In this document: positions 24,646-34,104 of the stretch, piece by piece
How positions within the stretch are numbered: position 1 is the stretch's first letter
Layout: every line of letters begins with the position of its first letter
Assembly: GCA_951640195.1 (NCBI GenBank)
Contig: OX621167.1
Location: forward strand, 1,736,001-1,800,000
DNA from: Porpolomopsis calyptriformis
Taxonomy: Eukaryota; Basidiomycota; Agaricomycetes; Agaricales; Hygrophoraceae
DNA: 64,000 bases
Direction of reading: 5' to 3'
Notes under the pieces: generated by a model
Seen by the model: only the letters and a program-made list of their open reading frames with translations
Databases searched by the model: none
What the model was told of the DNA's origin: nothing
Translations under genes and position numbers: made by a program

Positions 24646-27600
24646 TTATCTAGCGGTATGAATCGGAGAACTCGGTCCTTGTGGTGATGATTGTGTCGCT
24701 GTTGGCCGCGGTGACGTTGGCAGGCCTAGAATTCGGCTGTGGCGGTTCCCTCTCTCACTGACGTTTATATTCAATCCCCGCGTGGCCGCGACATATGACG
24801 CTTTGCCGCTGCTGCTCTTCGGTCCTGTCGGCGTGTCTGGACTTGTCACCACAATATGCTGCAGTTGCCGACCGCCACTGGGACTCGACCTCCCTGACGA
24901 CTCTAGAGTGGTATCTCCTTCGGTCGTCTCGGTCCCACTCTCATCGTGAACCGAGTAATCGTCCCCATCCGATGGGACTTCTTCAACAGGTGCTAAAAAC
25001 AAGACGCAATCAATATCACTATATATTAATGAGCATGACAGCGCGCACCATCGAGACTTCGACCAGATAATCCCAATAATTGATCGGCGGCGGCATCCGT
25101 ATATTGACGACTGTTTCGCCGGATCAGGTCCGGAGGATGGTTCGTACCAGTCCCTTCGCTGATCGCCGGCGCAGTATCAGAATCGACGTTGAATACGCGG
25201 TTAAATTCGCCAAGCATGAGACTGAATACGCCTGCTGGAATGCCCAACGTTGGACTGAACACGATACCGACGTTCCGCATGGTCATCTTATTGACCCCGG
25301 CATTCTGAACAATCAAAATCAGGTGAGCCGTCAGAGCTCGGAGAAGGCTATAGTTGGCGATCGGAAGGGCTGCGATGAGCTGTGAGAGTTCCTTTATTCG
25401 TTCTTGAGGGTCAACAAAGTCTGAGAATACGTTCATCAATCCACACTCTCTGAAACGAACCACATATCACTGACCGATAACCGAGAGAAACTTGAGATGA
25501 AGATCGCGAGTCAGGATACTTGCAGGAAGTTCTCGCAAAAATGTCTTGAGAAGACCCGCGATGGCGTGTGGATCCCAGTACTCATCCGATACTAGTAGAT
25601 TAACGTCGCCCTCTGCGCCATATCGTTAAGAAATGTGTTACGTATTGGAAAGGTGAAAACATACCGAGATTAAAGCGGTCTTTGAGACTTTTGATAACAG
25701 CCGAACTACCGCTGAGTCGATAAATTCCCTCCTCCTGATCCGCCTTCTTGGCTTCCAAATACTGAATGCACCGAAAGACGACAGCGGGCAAGGTAGCAAT
25801 CTGCACCACATCCAGTGATTCCTCTAATGGTACACCGAACACCGCCCGATTCGGAGGTACGGCGGGCTGGGCAGCTTTCTCCGAACCTTCACGAAACAAA
25901 CAACAAAAAGTCAACATCCCACAAACTACGAAAAAACATGGATCAACATGAATACTTACTGCCTCCATTGGGTCTTCCAAATCCCCAAAACGAACGAGAC
26001 TTGGCCTTTTCCCGCCGCTCATTCGCCGACGCAGCCGAAGACGCGTCTGGACCCGGGTCCTTCCCTCCAAACTTGTATCCAGCGGGGATAGGCGCACCTC
26101 CGATAGGGCCCGAGATCTTTGCCTTTCCATTCACATCAGGCGAGGCCGCCCTCACCTCTGCGTGGGCAGGACCACCACCTGGTGGTTTCGAATCCGCATG
26201 GTGATCCCGCCGTCGGTGATGCTCCGGCGACTGGTCGCGCTGATGATGATGACGGCCATATCCACTGCCACCAGCACCAGTACCAGCACTGCCGCCGCCG
26301 CCACCACCACCGCTGCCCATATCAGCGTAATGCCCGAGTTCAGAGTTCGCTCGTTGACCCATGCTTGCGAGCGTCCCGCTCGCGTTATCCAGCGGAGACA
26401 ACGTTGGCAGCGAACTCGACAACGGTGCTCCGTCTGGTGGTGGAAGTCCAGATCCCTGCTGCTGTTGGCCTCTCTCCAGAAGCTTTCTGGCCACTTGGGC
26501 ATCGGAAATCCCCCCGTGGGCTTGTCGATCAATCGGGGATGGGTCGATCGATTTAACAGGGCTAGAGTCTCCGTGATCACCCACCGTGGCGGCAGCCTGA
26601 CTGATCTGCATCGGTGGAGGTTTCGATATGTCATCCCTGGTCGGACGAACGGCGGGTCGGCGGTTATTGAACGGGCCATTATTATCATATGCTGTGACCG
26701 AGCTCGTGCTAGACCTTGGGGCTGATGGGCCAGAATGATCGTTTGTGACGATAGGACTAGGACCGAGCGCGGGAATCGGTTCATCGTTATAAGCTCCGGT
26801 GACGTAACGGACGAGCATCTCCACCCAGCTATCCCTGTCCTCGTCACTTTCAGCGCACAACACGTGCCGCGGATGATTGCCCCCCGGTCCCTTTTTTGCT
26901 TCAACAATAAGAAAGGCATGTCGATATTCCTCGTCATCGGTTGATGGTCTTTCGGATGTGGACTGCTGGCGTCCAATTTGAGAGCCTGTAATAATAATTG
27001 ACCCTAAATGGGCCCCGCCACGCTATGAGAGGTTAGAATGATACTTGCCAAAATATATAATCGACTTACACTTTCGTAATACTCCAACACGGGGCCTTGA
27101 AGAACAAAAAATCGAGATTTCCAACCTCCAAAATTCTTTCCTCGCTTTGTCAAGTAGCCCTCCTTGTACCCAGCTTGCGAGACCGGTTTCTGGGTTTCCC
27201 GCACAATGTCCGATGTTAAAAAGGCAATGACTTCATCCTTGTTCTTTACCGGGAGATTAATCAACGATTGTAGATAAGTTTCAAGGGCCGCCTTGGAAAA
27301 AAAAAAAAAGGAGGGGGGAAGGGGGTCAAAGAACAACGGAAATAAACGAACGTGCTACTAACGAACCTTCCTCTGATCGACCTTTGCGGGCGCATGATCA
27401 CGCCATAACTTTCCCTCTGGCAAACTGGCCATCTTCTTCCCCATGCCCTTTCCTACACTCGCTCTCACTCTCGAATCTAAACCGAGCACGTCCGAATACA
27501 ATTTCTCAATCTTCCATCCATCCTTGCCCTGTCCGGGCTCGACGGCGACCATGAAGGACAAGACGTCTTTGCCTCTCTCATTCGGCTTTATAGACGAATG

Positions 27601-29426
27601 CGACACCTGAATCTGGGTGTAGGGCAAATCACTGAAAAGAAGGGGGAGGGCACGAAAATTAGCGTCGACGGTGCCTGGCTTGATGTACAGTGTTTCGTCT
27701 GTGATCGAGATTGGCGTGGGACCGTTCAGGGACAAGTTATCCTTTTGTTGTGCGGTAGCGGCAGCGGAGAGTTTCTGTAACCCGGCCTGGGAGAGGTCGT
27801 GGCCGGGGGCGTTCGAAGGTGGCAAGGGGAAATCCTCGACGGCGGCCATGGTGACCTTTGGTCGCCTGCCGTCGTCCTTCCTCCCCCCCAACACGTTCCA
27901 ATCGTCATAGTCATCCTCATCATCATCGAAATCGAGGAATTCCTCCTGCCCTCGTTTCGGTTTGGCACCCTCGACTCGAGATGACTTACCTGGTGGCGAA
28001 GGCCCTTCTCGCAAGAATTGGATCATGTCTGCGTTCGAGGAGGAGGATGATTTGGCAGGCCGGGGAGAAAATTCCACGCTGGGTTTAGTCGGTGCGGAGG
28101 TAGTGACGGGTTGAGCACGAGGCTGGGGTTTCCCTTGATTTACATCGGCGGATTGGGTCGGGGAGGGTTGGTTATATGATGCCAAAGGGGAGGGTATCGT
28201 GGCGGTAGTCCGAGTGGGAGAATCCTGCATGTTGGCGATATACTGCTTGGCCTCGTCTGGAAGTGAAATTCTCGACTCGCGAGAGAGGATGTGACGTTGG
28301 GGAGGCAATAAATCTCCACCACCAAGGTTTCCGGATGGTAACAACAAGTTGCCATTGGTATTTGGGGCCAATAAACGTGGTGGCTGGGAGGGATGTAAGT
28401 CAAAGTATAGAAAGATAGTTGGGGATGCTCACCGTCGTTCCCTGTGTTTGGGCCTGGGTGTGCGAAAGGGAAGCTGTGCTCCCGTCCGAAAACCCGTATC
28501 CGGGTGGTGCGGTCTGGGGAGTGAGGAGGGAATGGAGATGAGGTGTTTGGGTAGATTGGGGTGGTGGTGTCTGGGTGAGTGATGGTGTGGGATGATTGTT
28601 AGAAAAGGATGGAAGGGTGCCGTTTGGGAAGGAATTAGGGTTCGGACTACCGTCACTGGTGTTGGCCTTGCGAGGAGTGAGGGTGAGTGGCTTGGTGGAT
28701 GGGAGAGTTGGATCGCCTGATAGACGGTGAGAGATGGTTGATTTGTCGGGTGATGTTCGTTCAGGTGATGCGGTTGTGGCGAGAGGTAGGGACTCTGAGC
28801 GTGTGGGTACGCTGAGTGGGGGAGGTGCCGTTTTCTGAGAACGGGCAGAAGTGGGAGTTGAAAAGGATTGAGAGGAGGGGGAAAGGCTAGGGGTGGATTG
28901 GGATGTCTGAAGGGTGGGATCGTTGGATCGAGGTTGTGACTGGGGGGTACGGGATTCTGAAAGTGGATTAGTATGGGAAGAGAGAGAGAGAGAGAGAGAG
29001 AATAGAACCTGAGGGATCAGCATGATCGACAGAAAGAGGGGTTGAATGGGAATGCTTCAAACTCTTTTCTCGGTCACCGTTTCTTTTCTTACTGTCGAGT
29101 CCGAGAGAGAGAAGTTTGGTCTTGCAGGAATCGCGTTCGTTTCTGACACGGTCTAGTTCCTTGAGAAGTTGGTTGTAGCCCGTGCGCTGTTTTTCGATAA
29201 GTTTCCAGAGCTGGGCATTCTGAGAGGAGAGGACGTTTCGTTCGTTTAAGACATGCTCTAGAGCTGCAAGAGGGGGAGACGGGGCGTTTTCATGAGCGGA
29301 AAGAAGAGAGTCGAGGGTGAGTGGTTGAGTGGGGGTGGATGTAGAGGTGGCGGTAGAGGAATTGGTAGTGTGGCGATTCAAGCTGGGTGATGAGGAAGGG
29401 TTGGGATCAGAGGTGGTCTGGCTCAT
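24646..29426 (-). CDS. BEM3: PX-PH-RhoGAP protein, Bem3-like
   Basis: A GTPase-activating protein for Rho-family GTPases. The start at 29426 (MSQTTSDPNPSSS) is the first ATG in frame; a longer frame starts at GTG. In order: a coiled coil (LEHVLNERNVLSSQNAQLW), a very long Ser/Thr/Pro-rich disordered part, and a PX domain (LPYTQIQVSHSSIKPNERGK to LETYLQSLINLP). A PH domain follows (GYKEGYLTKRGKNFGGWKSR, with DRDSWVEMLVRYV), then a Gly/His-rich linker and the RhoGAP domain. That domain has the arginine finger in GIYRLSGSSAV, GLLKTFLRELP and NVGIVFSPTLGIPAGVF. This domain order is that of yeast Bem3, a Cdc42 GAP at sites of polarity. Rho3 is encoded 10 kb away, but a functional link is not shown by that. 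Confidence 0.88.
28979..29000. repeat. (AG)n microsatellite
   Basis: About eleven AG dinucleotides in a row, read as a CT tract on the coding strand. It lies in an intron of the RhoGAP gene and could serve as its polypyrimidine tract. Confidence 0.9.
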
Positions 29427-29524
29427 GTGGGGCACTGAGAGGGAGGAGGGGAGGGCAGACGAGGTGGCAAAGGGAGAGATGATGGTCACATGACAAAGGT
29501 ATTTATTTTTGATCTTCGTTCTCT
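29427..29524. promoter_or_regulatory. Compact divergent promoter, RhoGAP/SET
   Basis: Only 98 bp separate the RhoGAP start codon (29426, minus) from the SET-protein start codon (29525, plus). Both leaders and any core promoter elements must fit here or overlap the coding regions. Confidence 0.5.
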
Positions 29525-31005
29525 ATGTCAAGAAGAATCGGGGTCTTGCTGAGTTGGTGCACTGAGAACGGAATCGAGTTGGATGGACGACTGGAGATCA
29601 GAGAGAAAGGACAAAAGGAGTTGGGCGTGTTCTGTACGGAATACATTGAGAATCCGGGCTGCGGTGAGTCTAGAACGGGTAGATAATAGCACGACTGATG
29701 AATGGCGCAGTCGTTCGAATACCTAAATCGGCCGTTCTTTCGGTGAGATCATGTTCACTTTCAGAGTATATTACACCGGTACGGTACGGTCACGGTGCTC
29801 GTCTGGCACTCTCGCTGGGATTGTACGGGGAGATGTATGTATGTAAGTTAGTGGTGTGTGATTGGGAAAGTGACGTGTGTGTTTGGCAGGTTACTAGGGA
29901 GGGAATCTCGGTGGTTCGGGTACGTTCAGTCGCTACCTGACTCGATCGTGGAAATCGCGGTATTTTGGGGAGTGGCTGGCTCCGAAGAGAGCGGAGGGAA
30001 GAAGGCGAGGGAGTGGCTGAGAGGGACGGAAGTGGAAAAGCAGCTTTTTGGAGAGACTAAGAGCTTGATGGTAGGTTCTGGGTGATATTCTCTTACGAAA
30101 AGCTAAATGGATAGGACGAGATTGGTGAGTACTACGTGAGCCGGGTGGAGCCATTGTTGTCTGGGCTGTGGCCTGGACGTGTTTCGGTTGACGGGTTCTA
30201 TCACGCGTATTCGCTTGTCTCTTCTCGGTCGTTTGTGGTGGACGAGTTGGCGATGGTGCCGATCGCGGACGGGTGAGTGGGTTTTTTTTTTTTCGGGGAC
30301 AGTAGTTGAACGGTTGGCAGATTCAATCACTCTGACGAGAATCAAGTTCATTTAGAGGTAAGGATGGTATTAGTGCTGGTACGAAGCTGATTGTACAGTA
30401 TGAGGAGTGCTACGAGATGGTGGGGAATGGACCGATCGCAGCCGGTAGCGAGGTGTTCAACACTTACGGGGAGGGACTGGGGAATGCCGAGTTGCTGGCG
30501 AGGTATGGATTCGCTCTGGACGGGCACGAGCACGATCGGGTGAGTTGGGAGAGGGAGGAGGTGTGGGGTACAGAGAGAAGGAGGGCGGTGGTGGACGAGT
30601 TGTGGGAAGTGTTTGTGAAAGAGGATCGGTGGAGAGTGGATGGATTGATCTACCGGGATCGCAGACTGTGTGTGAATGCGGATGGAGAGTTGAGTGATGG
30701 GATGTGGCTGTACTGTGGGTTGGTGGGGATGGGTGAAGAGGTAACGGGAACACGATCATCTGTTGAGTCAAAGTTATTGGAGTGGAATAAAGAAGGGATA
30801 TCGAAGGTGATCTCTCTTTGTCGTACTAAATCAGAAGGTTTGGTTGTTATTGAACAGGTAATTTAATATTAATTATTTAATTATTTTAACTGACTGTTTT
30901 TAGGTTATTCTAGAAGACCTCACTCGATTGGCGATAAATCAAGTGATGAGTGAAAGATCGTTATTAGACTGTTGTCACTCGATTTGGTCTGATTTATTAT
31001 TATAA
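29525..31005 (+). CDS. SET-domain lysine methyltransferase, Rubisco-LSMT/RKM type
   Basis: The start at 29525 gives MSRRIGVLLSWCTENGIELD. A 56-nt intron (29634-29689) joins LGVF to SRLMNGAVVRIPKSAVLS, the first SET strands. An inserted helical region follows (WFGYVQSLPDSIVEIAVFWG). The SET core has DGFYHAYSLVSSRSF, the MVPIADGFNHSDENQVHLEY block (NHS binds the cofactor), and EVFNTYGEGLGNAELLARYG, where Tyr-Gly-Glu and Asn form the active-site pseudoknot. The C-terminal half is the substrate-binding helical domain (RRRAVVDELWEVFVKEDRWR). Such enzymes methylate non-histone proteins, often ribosomal proteins; the substrate here is unknown. The last exon ends HSIWSDLLL. Confidence 0.85.
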
Positions 31006-31031
31006 ATACCCGTTTCTCATTCATTTTCTTT

Positions 31032-31649
31032 ATGGACCTCGACTACTGTCTATCTTGCTCTCGCTCAATCATATCCAACTCTTCTCCTTACTGCTCTTTT
31101 CAATGTCTTAACGACGACCATCCATCCATTCCATTCAACTCTTTCCCAAACGCTATCGTCCAATGGGCCAAACGCGTCCCTCCAGGTCCCCCTCCTCTCC
31201 CTCACCATACCACCTCACTCTCCTCCTCTCCACCCTTCCCTCCCCCTCGTCCCCCGAAGCTTTTGCTCTCCCATAAACGACCAATCCCCCCCACTCTCTG
31301 CATGTCCTCTCCTTCCTCTCCCTCCCCTTCGCCCTCGCCCTCCCTCAAACCCCAACCGCTCCCCACCCCGCAGTCCTCCCGTTCCTCCCGCCGCTCTTCC
31401 CTGACCGAATCCATCCTCGCCACCCCATCCTCCGCACACCACTCCTTCACACCCTCCTCTCCCGTACCCATCGCCTCCAAAAACACCCACCGCCCCTCTC
31501 CTTCCTTTTCCTACCCTTCCTCCCCTTCCTCCTCCTCATCCTCCCCATCCTCCCCCCCATCCTTCATCGACAACGAACCCCCTCGAGGCCGACGCATGTT
31601 CCCCGATCACTTCCGCCCTCGTGCATTCCCCTCACGAGCTCGCGCATAA
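31032..31649 (+). CDS. ECL1-like zinc-binding protein with Ser/Pro-rich tail
   Basis: A single-exon ORF of 205 residues starting MDLDYCLSCSRSI, followed by SSPYCSFQC. This pattern (C-x2-C, then C-x3-C in a Tyr-Cys-Ser context directly at the N-terminus) matches the fungal Ecl1 family, small nuclear proteins that extend chronological lifespan and respond to nutrient or zinc status in fission yeast. Beyond residue 60 the protein is low-complexity Ser/Pro with runs of serine, ending in an arginine-rich segment. It starts only 27 bp after the SET stop codon on the same strand, so the two transcripts must overlap or lie end to end. The family call rests on the short cysteine motif only. Confidence 0.6.
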   Translation: MDLDYCLSCSRSIISNSSPYCSFQCLNDDHPSIPFNSFPNAIVQWAKRVPPGPPPLPHHTTSLSSSPPFPPPRPPKLLLSHKRPIPPTLCMSSPSSPSPSPSPSLKPQPLPTPQSSRSSRRSSLTESILATPSSAHHSFTPSSPVPIASKNTHRPSPSFSYPSSPSSSSSSPSSPPSFIDNEPPRGRRMFPDHFRPRAFPSRARA

Positions 31650-31804
31650 CTAGATTTTCATTCTCAGATCGCCACTAGCATTCAATGGATCTCTCTTTCT
31701 ATACATTTAGACACCCTTTTTTTTTTTCAAATATTCAACCCAAATCGGGCAGATCTACTACTTTATCACTCCTCGGCGGAGATATCATACCCGCGAGACT
31801 ATGC

Positions 31805-32560
31805 TTAGCTACTGCGGTGGCGGTTGGAACCTAAACATATCTAAGTAAGCCAACCTTGCATTCCATCCTAAAACTCACCCAGGCGGCGGTCCCCCAAACC
31901 CAGGAGGTGGAGGTGGGAATCCCATCCCTGGGGGGAATCCAGGTGGCCTGAACCCAGGAGGTGGGCCAGGCATACCAGGCGGTGCGAATGGCATAGGAGG
32001 TCGAGCCAACGAAGGCATACCCACTCATAAAATTTTCAATAAAAATAAAAATGAATAATAAATTTTCTTACTCGGTGGCATCATACCCATCCCACGACCT
32101 GCAGGCATCCCACGACCAGGACCAACAGGAAGCTACCAATCTCTCGTCGTCAAGTCGAAAAGAAAAAAGAAAAAAGAAAAAAGATAAAAACACATACAGA
32201 ATTCTTCTTATCTTCGTCTACAACCGGCGGGGGTCCCTCCACGCTCAGGCTAACAACCGTCTCTCCGCGTAAAATCACGAGCCCGAGCGTCCGTTTCATC
32301 TCCTGCTCCGGTGCCGTCTCTTCTCCCGCCTTCTTCTTCGGCCTCACCCTTCTGAATTCCTCGCAATCCGCCAGCACCAAATTCATATGTCTGTCAAACG
32401 CCAGCATCTGCCCCGTCAGCGCCCGACCGTCGTTGATCGTCACCCTCAGCCGCCAGTTGATCAAGCTCAACATTTTTCCGCCTTTCGACTTGGGAGGAGG
32501 CTGCAACCGTCATCAGCATCTCAAACGTGAAAATCGCCAAACCGCCAAAATCCCTACCAT
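31805..32560 (-). CDS. SMB1: Small nuclear ribonucleoprotein SmB
   Basis: A core protein of the heptameric Sm ring on spliceosomal U1, U2, U4 and U5 snRNAs. Sm1 motif: KMLSLINWRLRVTINDGRAL then GQMLAFDRHMNLVLADCEEF. Sm2 motif: LGLVILRGETVVSLSVEGPP. The C-terminal half is the usual proline-, glycine- and methionine-rich tail with GMP and PPG repeats. No ATG is available just before PPPKSKGGKML. The best model has a first coding exon that is only the ATG at 32558-32560, then a GTAGGG donor and a GCAG acceptor, giving MPPPKSKGG. A last short exon ends SNRHRSS. It is divergent from the nitronate-monooxygenase gene, with 52 bp between starts. Confidence 0.87.
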
Positions 32561-32612
32561 GATGGTCTTGGTTTAAAGTTAACGACAAACAAACACAATC
32601 AATCGTGATCGA
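32561..32612. promoter_or_regulatory. Very short divergent promoter, SMB1/nitronate monooxygenase
   Basis: Just 52 bp lie between the two start codons. Leaders of both genes must be extremely short or overlap the other gene. I see no TATA box in it. Confidence 0.5.
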
Positions 32613-33848
32613 ATGTCTCCATTGAACGCTCTCTTGGGTATCCGTTTCAATCAACTTCACCTGCCAAATCTCACCCCTTTCAAGGTACCCAATTCCCCAT
32701 CATCGCAGCCCCAATGGCCGGGGCCAGCGGTGGCGCATTAGCTGCCGCTGTCACCCTCGCCGGTGGTTTCGGTTTTCTCGCGGCAGGTAAGAATATCATT
32801 CCATTCAGTTACTACTTCCTAATCCATCATACAGGATACACCACCCCACTCTCTTTCAGAGCCGAGCTCGATCTCGCTCGCTCTACCCTAAACCTCCCCC
32901 CCACAGCCCAACTCCCCATCGGCGTCGGCTTCCTCTGCTGGCGCCTCGAACTCCCCGACTCCCCCGAGCGAGAACTGCTCTCGATCGCGCTCGACAATAA
33001 CGTAAAGGCGATCTGGCTCGCCTTTGGCACCGACATCCCCCGATGGATCCATCTCATCCGCAACACCGCCCCATCCCCAACCCTCATCTTTGCCCAAATT
33101 TCCTCCCTCGAACAAGCCCGAGTCGCGCTCAACGACTGGAAAGTAGACGTCATCGTCGCCCAAGGCTCGTCCTCCCATCCTCTCTCTCTCTCTTCCTTTA
33201 CTAATTCCCCACAGGCATCGAAGCCGGCGGACACGGCCACTCCTCCGCACCCCCCCTACTCACCCTCATCCCCGCCATCGCCTCCATACTCCCATCCACC
33301 CCTAACCCCCCACCCCTCCTCGCAGCCGGCGGCCTCTCCACAGGCGCCCACCTCGCCGCCATCCTCGCCCTCGGCGCCTCCGGCGCAGCCATCGGCACCC
33401 GCTTCCTCCTCTCCCCCGAGTCCCTCTCCCCACCCGCCCAAAAGCACGCCCTCATCCGCGCCTCCTCCACCGCCCGCACCACCGTCTTCGACCGCCTCCG
33501 GGGCACTCTCTCCGGCTGGCCCCCCGGCGTCGACGGTAGGGCCCTCGACAACCTCACCGTCCGCGAATTCGAGCGCGGCCGCGGAAGCCACGACGACGAC
33601 GACACCACCCTCCTCGAAGACCTCCGCTCCAGGTACTCCCCCGAGGATCCCGATCGCATGCTCGTATGGGCAGGGACAGGCGTGGCCTTGATATCGGTGA
33701 TCAAACCTGCAAAGGTGCGCGCACGCGTGTGTGCTTACGCTTATCTTCTTTCGTAATCACGTTTCATTTCCAGGACATCGTTCTCGAGTTGCATCAAGAT
33801 GCCATCGAACACTTGAAACGGACTTTGCCATTAATCAGCGAACCTTGA
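32613..33848 (+). CDS. Nitronate monooxygenase (2-nitropropane dioxygenase family)
   Basis: An FMN-dependent TIM-barrel enzyme that oxidises alkyl nitronates such as propionate 3-nitronate. The first exon, MSPLNALLGI, joins over a 48-nt intron to QFPIIAAPMAGASGG, the canonical N-terminal FMN-binding strand. LAGGFGFLAAGYTT follows, then WLAFGTDIPRWIHLIR, VDVIVAQGIEAGGHG (the conserved AGGH phosphate-binding loop) and LLAAGGLSTGAHLAAIL. Next come GASGAAIGTRFLLSPES and the end near LISEP. Most of the middle exon is very GC-rich, which produces long false antisense frames. Length (about 360 residues) is normal for the family. Substrate preference is not readable. Confidence 0.88.
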
Positions 33849-34104
33849 ATTTTCCATCAGTAGCACTCCATATGTACTTCTACATGTTTTTGATCCTTCT
33901 TTCCACCTCCCTCCCTCGTGTCAAGCACATTAGAACATGAACTAGCCTCACGGCTTTCCTCGCCATGTTGTTGCATCCATGCCCTCAACGATCGATCGAT
34001 CCTTTCACTCACACTTTGAACACAAGTCTCGGAATGGCTTTATAGACCGTAGTACAATGATGCTTTTTTTATTTAGTTTGACTTGTTCCCAGCATGTCTA
34101 ATGT

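Noticed and set aside
26152..26976. 274-codon minus-strand frame and a 187-codon plus-strand frame at 26162-26725
   Set aside because: Both overlap the linker and PH region of the Bem3-like RhoGAP, whose own frame is clearly coding. They are composition shadows of a Gly/His/Pro-rich stretch.
29489..29489. Upstream start of the RhoGAP frame (MTIISPF)
   Set aside because: The codon is GTG. The first ATG in frame is at 29426.
33201..33704. Antisense frame of 167 codons, plus a 111-codon frame rich in Gly, Ala and Glu
   Set aside because: Shadow of the GC-rich nitronate monooxygenase exon; the sense frame carries AGGHG and AAGGLSTG motifs.
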